From Spirochaeta sp. (GTDB lineage: Bacteria; Spirochaetota; Spirochaetia; Sphaerochaetales; Sphaerochaetaceae), in contig JAIMZO010000103.1 of the NCBI GenBank assembly GCA_020054965.1, positions 1 to 6,093 of the forward strand: 6,093 nucleotides of DNA. Reading direction: 5' to 3'. The notes beneath the pieces are model-generated. The model was not told where the DNA came from, ran no database searches, and saw only the letters and a list, made by a program, of their open reading frames with translations. Position numbers and translations under genes: made by a program. How positions within the stretch are numbered: the stretch's first letter is position 1; the number at the start of each line of letters is the position of its first letter. Below are positions 1-6,093 of this stretch, one piece after another.

Positions 1-422
1 GACTGGACGGGAATGCCAAGATGGGCAAGAGCATGGGCAATGCTATCTATCTCTCTGATACTCCAGAAGCAGTATGGGAGCGGGTACGTAATGCAGTTAC
101 CGATCCCGCACGTGTTACGATTAACATTCCCGGTACTCCCGAGATCTGCAATGTGTACAAGTACCATTGCGTGTTCAATGAGGCAGAAAAGGACAACATT
201 GCTGAGCTGTGTAGAACCGCGCAGATTGGATGCGTAGCCTGTAAGAAACGTCTGAATGCAGCGCTCAATGCGATGTTGGATCCCATCCGTGAAAAGCGTG
301 ACTACTATGAAGCCCATCGGGGAGAGGTGAGAGACCTCATCATCGAAGGAACTCGAAAGGCTAATGTCATCGGAAATGAGAACATCCATGCCATCAAGGA
401 AAAGATGCACGTTCTGATCTGA
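1..422 (+). CDS. trpS: Tryptophan--tRNA ligase, C-terminal part (5' truncated by window edge)
   Basis: This is the 3' part of a class I aminoacyl-tRNA synthetase that charges tRNA-Trp with tryptophan using ATP in the cytoplasm. The reading frame is open from base 3 and ends at TGA 420-422, leaving 139 visible residues. The usual length is about 330-350, so more than half lies left of the window and the ATG at 21 is internal. The visible part begins with LDGNAKMGKSMGNAIYLSD, which carries the KMSKS ATP-binding loop as KMGKS. It is followed by the helical anticodon-binding region, including CKKRLNAALNAMLDPIREKR. Four cysteines, encoded at 147-149, 210-212, 231-233 and 240-242, are spaced C-x20-C-x6-C-x2-C. 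This resembles the [4Fe-4S] site I recall in Thermotoga maritima TrpRS, where the first spacing is 22. A fifth Cys is encoded at 168-170. The gene converges on zwf across 41 bp. Family identification is strong; cluster binding is inferred. Confidence 0.93.
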   Translation, partial: LDGNAKMGKSMGNAIYLSDTPEAVWERVRNAVTDPARVTINIPGTPEICNVYKYHCVFNEAEKDNIAELCRTAQIGCVACKKRLNAALNAMLDPIREKRDYYEAHRGEVRDLIIEGTRKANVIGNENIHAIKEKMHVLI

Positions 423-463
423 GAACAGTGAGAATAGTGCAAGGGGAAGCCACCGAATGACAA
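423..463. other. Short convergent intergenic gap between trpS and zwf
   Basis: Forty-one bases separate the trpS stop codon from the zwf stop codon on the opposite strand. I looked for a GC-rich inverted repeat followed by a T run on either strand and saw none. Any transcription end here is therefore either factor-dependent or located within the neighbouring coding sequence. Confidence 0.6.
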
Positions 464-1816
464 TCAATCAAACCAGGTAAACCCGTTCTCCTTTGCCAAG
501 CTTTCGGCAAAGCGGGGCAGGGTTCTGATCGGATAAACCTCAACAGGCAGGTTTTCCTTGAGCATCGGTTCCACGATACGCCAAGACTCGGTAATTTCCT
601 GCATGGTGGGGAAAAGGCTTTTGTCTCCCTGAAGAATCTTCTCCACAATCTGCTCATATGCTTCTGGGGTGTTTGCTCCGAATGTCTCACTCTGATTGAA
701 CCGGAAACGGACCGGTTTTGACTTCCAACTGGTATTGGGCATCTTCAGATTCATGCTGATATCGATGGTTAACTCCGGATGTATGGTGATGATCACAGCA
801 TTCTCCGCAATGGAATCATCATGCATGACCTGCTTGGTGGCGTTCTTGAACTTGATGTAGATCAAGCTCTTTGCCTCTCTCTGCATCTTCCCTGTTCGTA
901 CATAGATGGGAATACCGGTAAAATAGTAGGTGTTCACAAACAACTTGAATGCAGCATACGTGGGGGTATGTACCACATGGCCACTGCCGGACCCCAGTGA
1001 TTCATATCGTCCCATATGGAATTCCTGGATAGGGGATATTGCCCTGAGAACTTTCTCTTTTTCTACGGCGATATCCTTAGGATTCAGACTTGCAGGTTCG
1101 CTCATCGTCAAGTAGGTGATGATTTGCATGATATGATTCTGGATAGTATCACGTACTACACCGATCTTCTCATAGAATCCTAAGCGCTGGTCCACTCCAT
1201 GGGTCTCGTCAAAAATAATCTCAATGGACTCAATGGTCCTGTTGTCCCAGATTCTTCTGATTATGTCATTATGGAAACGCATCAGAAGCAGGTTTTGCAT
1301 GAACTCCTTACCCAGATAGTGGTCGATACGAAAAATTTCCTCATCAGTGAAGGCTTTCTCCAGGATATCGTTGTAACGCTGGGCACTCTCAAGGTCGAAT
1401 CCAAATGGTTTTTCAACAACAATCTTCTTTGTCAGGGAACAGATGCAATCCAGCTGGTTGTCCACCTGTTGGATCTGCTCGATGGCAATCTCATAAAGGG
1501 AAGGCTGCAATGCAAGATAGTAAATGAATTCCACTTCGTCGCATTCCCCGCACATGGATTTCAAACGAGCGGTAAGTATGGCAACAGCATTCGTGTCGCT
1601 CATATCGTAGTACAGGTAATCAAGGTGGTCAGTGAAGGAGGATGGAGCATCTTTCCTGATGATCGCAGAGAGGAACTCGTCCCTGGTGGTGAACCGTCTT
1701 CCGAGGGCAAGTACTTCAAAAGCATCGCCCTTTTCCATGAGATGCTCATAGGCAGGATACAGTTTCTTCAGTGCAAGATCTCCCGTGCCGCCATATTGGA
1801 TAATGATTCTCTTCAT
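464..1816 (-). CDS. zwf: Glucose-6-phosphate 1-dehydrogenase
   Basis: This enzyme oxidises glucose-6-phosphate to 6-phosphoglucono-delta-lactone and reduces NADP+, the first step of the oxidative pentose phosphate pathway, in the cytoplasm. The 450-residue product begins with a Rossmann fold whose fingerprint is GGTGDLALKKLYPA at about residues 9-22. The Arg pair in ALGRR (37-41) sits where NADP-preferring enzymes bind the 2'-phosphate. EKPFG is at 135-139. The active-site signature RIDHYLGKE is at 163-171, and a likely catalytic His is in QNHIMQ at 226-231. Further family segments are VRTGK (306-310) and EAYEQIVEKILQGDKSLFP (385-403). The protein is shorter than the common 490-510 residues and departs from consensus in places: YFTGIP stands where W-x-GVP is typical. 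The ATG at 1816 overlaps the pgl stop as ATGA and follows a GAGGGAG Shine-Dalgarno sequence, so translation is probably coupled to pgl. Identification is secure; cofactor preference is inferred. Confidence 0.96.
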   Translation of the reverse strand: MKRIIIQYGGTGDLALKKLYPAYEHLMEKGDAFEVLALGRRFTTRDEFLSAIIRKDAPSSFTDHLDYLYYDMSDTNAVAILTARLKSMCGECDEVEFIYYLALQPSLYEIAIEQIQQVDNQLDCICSLTKKIVVEKPFGFDLESAQRYNDILEKAFTDEEIFRIDHYLGKEFMQNLLLMRFHNDIIRRIWDNRTIESIEIIFDETHGVDQRLGFYEKIGVVRDTIQNHIMQIITYLTMSEPASLNPKDIAVEKEKVLRAISPIQEFHMGRYESLGSGSGHVVHTPTYAAFKLFVNTYYFTGIPIYVRTGKMQREAKSLIYIKFKNATKQVMHDDSIAENAVIITIHPELTIDISMNLKMPNTSWKSKPVRFRFNQSETFGANTPEAYEQIVEKILQGDKSLFPTMQEITESWRIVEPMLKENLPVEVYPIRTLPRFAESLAKENGFTWFD

Positions 1817-2463
1817 GGTGTGTTCTCCCTCAGGTCTGTTACTATCGTACCCTGGAATGGATGGTGAACAAAGAAGGAGCAGGGCAGCGTATGTGCATCC
1901 TCCTTGCCGGACATCAACCTATTGAGTGCATCCCGCTTTCCCTCGCCTAGGAAGAGCAGATATACCTTCGCTTTTCGGCCAAGGGTAAGAAACCCATGGT
2001 AGGTGAGTGTGACCCGCCTTTTTGGTGGTTTGGGGCTATCGGTTATCACCATGGTCTGGGCATCAACACTATTCGGCCAGGAACCAGGGAAAAGGCTTGC
2101 TATATGCCCATCCTCCCCTACGCCAAGATAAATGCGGTCAAAAGGCTCATCTGAAAGGGGCTTCCCTTCGCTGACAATGGTGAGTGTGGTTCCTTGGTCC
2201 AAGGCTTTCTGCAACCCAGCTTTCCTGAGCGTATCCTCGTTTCGTTCACCCTCAAGGCGTTCATCAATAAGATAGAGGCGGATTCTTCCTAGAGACTCAC
2301 TTGGAAGGGTGAGCATGGCATTGATGAGATGGGATGCACTTCTTCCACCTGGTAATCCAATGTGCAGGGAGCCGGATTTTTCCTGGGATAGTGAGAGCAA
2401 GTCATCCCTGACCATCTGCTCAAGCTCCTTGGTTGTGTCTATTCTTACAATATTCATAGCCAT
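1813..2463 (-). CDS. pgl: 6-phosphogluconolactonase (Pgl/DevB family)
   Basis: This enzyme hydrolyses 6-phosphogluconolactone, the product of Zwf, to 6-phosphogluconate. With the ATG at 2463 the product has 216 residues, slightly short of the usual 225-260. Visible family motifs are GLPGGRSASHL at 36-46 (in place of the usual SGGSTP loop), LIDERL at 65-70 (the conserved DER), GVGEDGHIASLFPG at 114-127 (the signature with the catalytic His) and SPKPPKRRVTLT at 143-154. The open frame extends upstream to 2694, but that extension lies over the end of the preceding gene and encodes Cys/Arg-rich sequence unlike the family, so it is not used. ATG 2463 is preceded only by a weak GAG about 8 nt upstream. 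A second ATG at 2457 is possible and would remove two residues. The gap to the upstream gene is 47 bp. The stop overlaps the zwf ATG by 4 nt, consistent with coupled expression of consecutive pathway enzymes. Confidence 0.94.
   Translation of the reverse strand: MAMNIVRIDTTKELEQMVRDDLLSLSQEKSGSLHIGLPGGRSASHLINAMLTLPSESLGRIRLYLIDERLEGERNEDTLRKAGLQKALDQGTTLTIVSEGKPLSDEPFDRIYLGVGEDGHIASLFPGSWPNSVDAQTMVITDSPKPPKRRVTLTYHGFLTLGRKAKVYLLFLGEGKRDALNRLMSGKEDAHTLPCSFFVHHPFQGTIVTDLRENTP
1825..1831 (-). promoter_or_regulatory. Ribosome binding site for zwf inside the end of pgl
   Basis: On the - strand these bases read GAGGGAG, ending 8 nt before the zwf ATG and lying inside the last codons of pgl. The site supports the start at 1816 and allows zwf to be translated by re-initiation or directly. 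Confidence 0.65.
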
Positions 2464-2510
2464 AATGTACTCAATAAAATAGAAGCAGAATAGTAGGAAA
2501 TAGGGTAGGT

Positions 2511-3767
2511 TCAGGAATTTTTTTCTTGATTTTCCAACTTTTCGCGTGCAATTGCAAGCATGAGCTTGATTCTGTTCTCCTGATTCACCCCGGTAGATGA
2601 AGGGTCGTAATCGATTGGAACGATATTGGCGTCCTTGCTCCGCTCTGTCACAGCACGTATCATTCCTTTTGCACTGATATGGTTTGGAAGACACCCAAAT
2701 GGTTGGGTACAGACGATGTTGTGGTACCCACTATGGACAAGATCGAGCATCTCGGCGGTAAGCAACCAGCCTTCTCCCATCTTTACCCCATAGTCAATCA
2801 ACCCCTCATCAAGCCTCTTCATCTCGGTATAGGGGAGGGGTACGGTGAATTTGCCGCTTTTCATCATTGCTTGCCGGCTCATCTTTTCAACTTTGTAGAG
2901 CTGACGAAGTATGAACTGGGTGACCTTCGCACTGATGAATCTTCCACCGTAATACTTACGGTCAGTGATGGCATTGTCCGCACCATAGTAGAGAAAACCC
3001 ATCATGGAAGGAACCATGACCTCACAACCCTGTGCCTCAAGATATTCCTGGAGGTGGTTATTCCCCAAGGGGGAATATTTCATGTAGATCTCCCCAACGA
3101 TTCCTACCTTGATGCGTTCTTCCTTGCGTGTCTCAATCTCAGCGAATTCCGCACAGATTTTGTTCAGGTTCCTTTTCATCGCCCAGCCGATGTATCCACG
3201 GTTATGGGCAAAACAGTCAGCGAGGTAGGTAGTCCATTTGGCAACCAAGGCATCTGCCGCTCCTTTTTGTACCTCATAGGGGCGTATCTGGTTACTGAGT
3301 GCCATCAATAAATCACCATAAATAAATGCACTGTAGGTTTGCAGCAGCATAAAGGGAGTGATCTTGAATCCTGGGTTCTTCTCCATTCCCTTGAGATTGA
3401 GACTGATCACCGGAATATGGGATAAGCCACATTTCACCAAGGCTTTTCTCAAGAGAAAAATATAGTTGCTCGCCCTGCAACCACCTCCTGTTTGGGTGAT
3501 GACCAAGGCAATCTTGTCAGTATCGTATCCACCGTGTTTGATGGCATCGATAAACTGCCCAATCACCAGCTGGGCTGGATAGCAGATGTCATTATGGACA
3601 TACCGAAGCCCCTCACGGATAACATTTGGGCCTTGGTTCTCCAGAAGTACCACATTATAACCATGATTGGAGAACACCTCCTTGGCAATATTGAAGTGGA
3701 TTGGGCTCATATTGGGAATCAGGATGGTGTAATCCTTCTTCATCTCTTTGGTGAACGGTGTGTTCAT
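2511..3767 (-). CDS. 2-hydroxyacyl-CoA dehydratase subunit-like protein (C-terminal module of the giant activase family)
   Basis: This 418-residue protein matches the C-terminal module that, in many anaerobes, I recall as the end of a roughly 1400-residue acyl-CoA dehydratase activase-like protein. The family hallmark FTKEMKKDYTILIPNMSPIH starts at residue 5. It is followed by NDICYPAQL (59-67), TQTGGGCRASNY (91-102), VGIVGEIYMKYSPLGNN (221-237) and CTQPFGCLPNH (353-363). Cys 62, 97, 353 and 359 are candidate iron-sulphur ligands, as in the 2-hydroxyglutaryl-CoA dehydratase D-component fold. No signal peptide or membrane segment is apparent, so a cytoplasmic location is expected. The ATG at 3767 overlaps the upstream stop as ATGA and has AAGGAA 5 nt upstream. 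The next in-frame ATG (3743) would cut into the conserved FTKEMKK start, so 3767 is preferred. It probably works with the upstream activase in an ATP-driven electron-transfer or dehydratase-type reaction. Fold assignment is confident; substrate is unknown, and true dehydratase activity is unproven for this branch. Confidence 0.88.
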   Translation of the reverse strand: MNTPFTKEMKKDYTILIPNMSPIHFNIAKEVFSNHGYNVVLLENQGPNVIREGLRYVHNDICYPAQLVIGQFIDAIKHGGYDTDKIALVITQTGGGCRASNYIFLLRKALVKCGLSHIPVISLNLKGMEKNPGFKITPFMLLQTYSAFIYGDLLMALSNQIRPYEVQKGAADALVAKWTTYLADCFAHNRGYIGWAMKRNLNKICAEFAEIETRKEERIKVGIVGEIYMKYSPLGNNHLQEYLEAQGCEVMVPSMMGFLYYGADNAITDRKYYGGRFISAKVTQFILRQLYKVEKMSRQAMMKSGKFTVPLPYTEMKRLDEGLIDYGVKMGEGWLLTAEMLDLVHSGYHNIVCTQPFGCLPNHISAKGMIRAVTERSKDANIVPIDYDPSSTGVNQENRIKLMLAIAREKLENQEKNS

Positions 3768-6093
3768 CGCTGTTCCTTGGCCTCCTGGAGTGCTGCAAGC
3801 AGGCTACGGATGCGAATTTTGACTGCTCCGAGGTTTGCAATTTCGTCGATCTTGATCTGGGTATAAATCTTATCTGTCTCTCGAAGGATATCCCTGATTT
3901 CGTCGGAGGTTACCGCATCAAGCCCACAACCAAAGGAAACAAGCTGAATCAACTGCATATCTTCCTGGCCTGTAACATAGCGGGCAGCATCATACATCCT
4001 GGCGTGGTACGTCCACTGGTTGAGCACCTTTCTTGGTTGTTTTTCCACAAGATGAGCAATTGCATCCTCACTGATTACTGCACATCCGCACTGCAAGAGG
4101 AGGCCATCGATTCCATGGTTTACCTCAGCATCTGCATGATAGGGCCTTCCTGCAAGGACCATGATCGGCCAATTTTGCTTACGTGCCTGTTCAATGATGA
4201 TGCTTCCCTGTTCCCTGATGGCTTTCTGATAGGCTTCAAGGCTTGCATAGCCAGCTTTCACCGCGGCCTTGATCTCCTGTTTCTTGACAGGATAGTACTG
4301 ACTGAGAACCTGATACATCCTTTTGGGAAGAAATGCCTTATCGGCAAGCGAGAGGTAGTCGCTGATGAAAGTAACTGAGCCGTCCTGCAACTCACTGATA
4401 TTATGCCGAAGCACCTCAGGGTAGTAGGCTACCACAGGACAGTTGAAATGATTGTCTCCCTTCTCTTCGTCGATGTTGTAGCTTGAACACGGATAGAAGA
4501 TGGCAGGAACCTGTTTCTCCAGCAGATCCTTGATATGTCCATGCATCAACTTTGCTGGATAGCAGATGGTATCGCTGGAGATTGTGGACTGCCCCTTGAG
4601 ATATGTTTCCCTCGTTGATGGTGATGATACCACAACCTCAAAACCCAGATGAGTGAAGAAGGTGTGCCAGAATGGCAACTGTTCATAGAAATTGAGTTGC
4701 AGAGGCAATCCAATTTTTCCTCGCCCTCCCTTTCGTGGTTTCAGGTGTGCGAGATATTGTTGCTTGAAGGCATAGATATTCAGCCGTTCCGGGTTATTGA
4801 CGAACGTTTCAGGGCTTACAATGCGGTCACATTTATTTCCGCTTACCAGCTTACGACCTCCGTCGAAGATATTGATCGTCAACAAACAGTTGTTGGTGCA
4901 TCCTTTGCAGTAGGTTGTCTTCGTCCGATGGGTGAAGTGTTCCAATTGCGTGAGGGAGAGGGTAGTCCTTTGCATTGGGACCTGCAGATGTTGGTCACGG
5001 GCATGCAAGGCACACCCATAGGCACCCATGAGTCCTGCTTCATTGATCCTGACTACCTCACTTCCCAGTTCCGTCTCAAAAGAACGTAGCACGGCATCAT
5101 TCAGGAAGGTTCCCCCCTGTACGACAATGTGTTTCCCCAACATCGTTGGGTCGGTTGACCGTATTACTTTATAAAGCGCATTTTTCACGACGCTGATGGC
5201 CAATCCTGCAAAGATATCGGAAACACTTGCCCCGTCCTTCTGTGCCTGTTTGACCGAGCTGTTCATGAATACTGTGCAACGAGAACCCAGATCAACAGGA
5301 TTCTTTGCCTTAATGGCAAGTGCTGCTGCTTCCTGGGGAGAGTACCCAAGTGCATTGGAAAATGTCTGCAGGAAGGAACCACATCCCGATGAACAGGCCT
5401 CGTTGAGGAAGATGTCATCGATGGTGCCATCCTTGATCTTGAAGCACTTGATATCCTGGCCGCCGATGTCAATGATGAAATCGACATCTTTCTGGAAGGC
5501 CTTTGCACTCTTGTAGTGGGCCATGGTTTCAACAAGGGTGTACTCAAAGGCAAAGGCATTCTGCAGTAGATGCTCGCCATAACCAGTGGAACAAGATTTT
5601 TCAATCGATATATCGGGATAGGTTGTGTAGAAATATCCCAGGAACTCCTTGATGGCCTGTACTGGATTGCCATTGTTTGCTGCATATTGGCTGTACAACA
5701 ATCTTCCCTCAGGGTCGATGACGCAGGCCTTGATGGTAGTGGAACCTGCATCCACACCCAGGAAAGCTGGACCTGAATAAAGAGTAGGATCAATTTTTGC
5801 CAAGGATGCCTTTGCATGACGGTTCTTGAATGCTTCATATGCACCAGGGTCCGGAAATAGGGGAGGTATGGATGTGAAGGCTTTCCCTGCATCATAGTGC
5901 TCAAGATTATAGATTAATTCTTCCAGATCCATATCCTGTCCGTTAGCGCTCAGTGCTGTTCCTAGGGCAACATAGTAGAGGGAGTTCTCAGGGCATATGC
6001 CTTCGAGCCCAAGGGCCTGGTCAAACGCCTTTCTCAGCTCGCTGAGGAATGTAAGCGGTCCCCCAAGATAGACTACTTGGCCCTTGATGGGTC
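3764..6093 (-). CDS. Acyl-CoA dehydratase activase-related protein (BcrAD/BadFG ATPase plus DUF2229), 5' end beyond window
   Basis: The frame is open from the window edge (first full codon 6089-6091) to the TGA at 3764, giving 775 visible residues. The ATG at 5932 is internal: the codons before it encode GGPLTFLSELRKAF and PENSLYYVALGTALS, the end of a first HgdC-type activase domain. Numbering from that internal Met, a second ASKHA-fold activase domain spans about 57-312. It contains FLGVDAGSTTIK (57-68, phosphate 1), IIDIGGQD (153-160, phosphate 2), NEACSSGCGSFLQTF (177-191), SRCTVFMNSSVKQAQ (217-231) and VVQGGTFLNDAV (270-281). Cys 180, 184 and 219 are candidate ligands for the bridging [4Fe-4S] cluster. 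A cysteine group CKGCTNNC (342-349) with Cys 368 follows. DUF2229 then begins at about 406 (KIGLPLQLNFYEQLPFW) and has SDTICYPAKL at 453-462. The C-terminal part has LAGRPYHADAEVNHG (593-607) and SFGCGLDAVTSDEI (666-679). HgdC-like proteins couple ATP hydrolysis to low-potential electron delivery to a dehydratase; the partner here is probably the next gene. Confidence 0.9.
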   Translation of the reverse strand, partial: PIKGQVVYLGGPLTFLSELRKAFDQALGLEGICPENSLYYVALGTALSANGQDMDLEELIYNLEHYDAGKAFTSIPPLFPDPGAYEAFKNRHAKASLAKIDPTLYSGPAFLGVDAGSTTIKACVIDPEGRLLYSQYAANNGNPVQAIKEFLGYFYTTYPDISIEKSCSTGYGEHLLQNAFAFEYTLVETMAHYKSAKAFQKDVDFIIDIGGQDIKCFKIKDGTIDDIFLNEACSSGCGSFLQTFSNALGYSPQEAAALAIKAKNPVDLGSRCTVFMNSSVKQAQKDGASVSDIFAGLAISVVKNALYKVIRSTDPTMLGKHIVVQGGTFLNDAVLRSFETELGSEVVRINEAGLMGAYGCALHARDQHLQVPMQRTTLSLTQLEHFTHRTKTTYCKGCTNNCLLTINIFDGGRKLVSGNKCDRIVSPETFVNNPERLNIYAFKQQYLAHLKPRKGGRGKIGLPLQLNFYEQLPFWHTFFTHLGFEVVVSSPSTRETYLKGQSTISSDTICYPAKLMHGHIKDLLEKQVPAIFYPCSSYNIDEEKGDNHFNCPVVAYYPEVLRHNISELQDGSVTFISDYLSLADKAFLPKRMYQVLSQYYPVKKQEIKAAVKAGYASLEAYQKAIREQGSIIIEQARKQNWPIMVLAGRPYHADAEVNHGIDGLLLQCGCAVISEDAIAHLVEKQPRKVLNQWTYHARMYDAARYVTGQEDMQLIQLVSFGCGLDAVTSDEIRDILRETDKIYTQIKIDEIANLGAVKIRIRSLLAALQEAKEQR
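3773..3786 (-). promoter_or_regulatory. Tandem ribosome binding sites before the 418-residue gene
   Basis: On the - strand two purine-rich motifs lie inside the last codons of the activase gene: AGGAGG (3781-3786, 13 nt from the ATG) and AAGGAA (3773-3778, 5 nt from the ATG). They argue that the ATGA junction at 3764-3767 is a real re-initiation point rather than a sequencing frameshift. Confidence 0.55.

Noticed and set aside
423..463. Bidirectional terminator between trpS and zwf
   Set aside because: No stable inverted repeat with a T tract can be read on either strand in these 41 bases.
1199..1867. Open frame of 222 codons on the + strand
   Set aside because: It lies antisense to zwf, whose motifs are unmistakable. 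The translation has no recognisable domain, and such shadows are expected opposite well-biased codons.
2464..2510. Possible pgl promoter with a TACTAT -10-like hexamer
   Set aside because: The hexamer matches the consensus at only 4 of 6 positions and nothing like TTGACA lies about 17 nt upstream, so it is not supported as a promoter.
2464..2694. N-terminal extension of pgl up to 2694
   Set aside because: The added 77 residues overlap the 3' end of the 418-residue gene in another frame and do not resemble lactonase sequence; the conserved domain starts at about 2463.
2679..3311. Open frame of 210 codons on the + strand
   Set aside because: It is antisense to the conserved 418-residue protein, with no family motif of its own.
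3758..4378. Open frame of 206 codons on the + strand
   Set aside because: It is antisense to the DUF2229 part of the activase. The Cys-rich, low-motif translation is typical of a shadow.
4649..5089. Open frame of 146 codons on the + strand
   Set aside because: It is antisense to the conserved Cys cluster and DUF2229 start; nothing recognisable is encoded.
5263..5904. Open frame of 213 codons on the - strand overlapping the activase
   Set aside because: It is the same strand in another frame. The translation is Ser/Pro/Arg-rich, while the overlapping frame carries clear ASKHA ATPase motifs.

Overview
The window looks like a stretch of bacterial chromosome with moderate GC (estimated by eye, not counted) from an anaerobic fermentative organism. 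The protein families resemble those of Sphaerochaeta-type spirochaetes or Clostridia-like anaerobes. That assignment is inferred from family resemblance and has not been checked by search. Genes are packed tightly, and almost every base is coding.

Layout: the left edge (1-422, + strand) holds the 3' end of a tryptophanyl-tRNA synthetase gene (trpS). It converges, across only 41 bp, on a run of four genes that read right to left on the - strand. In transcription order these are: (1) a large acyl-CoA dehydratase activase-type protein whose 5' end lies beyond the window (3764 to past 6093); (2) a 418-residue protein of the 2-hydroxyacyl-CoA dehydratase subunit type (2511-3767); (3) pgl, 6-phosphogluconolactonase (1813-2463); (4) zwf, glucose-6-phosphate dehydrogenase (464-1816). 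Genes 1 and 2 share an ATGA start/stop overlap, as do genes 3 and 4. Genes 2 and 3 are 47 bp apart. This looks like one operon, or two coupled pairs read in series.

How the genes may work together: Zwf and Pgl catalyse the first two steps of the oxidative pentose phosphate pathway (glucose-6-phosphate to 6-phosphogluconate) and normally supply NADPH. The upstream pair belongs to the radical/ATP-driven electron-activation family typified by HgdC (activase) and HgdAB (dehydratase). In related anaerobes I recall these domains as one very large protein of about 1400 residues. Here that protein is cut at a domain border into two coupled genes. The substrate of this uncharacterised branch is not known to me.

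Points most worth attention: the split of the giant activase; an apparent internal repeat in which the activase's C-terminal half and the next gene's product both look like dehydratase subunits; the physical link of this system to NADPH-generating genes; and a four-cysteine pattern in TrpS that resembles the iron-sulphur site of the Thermotoga maritima enzyme. I saw no RNA gene, CRISPR array, insertion sequence or convincing terminator.
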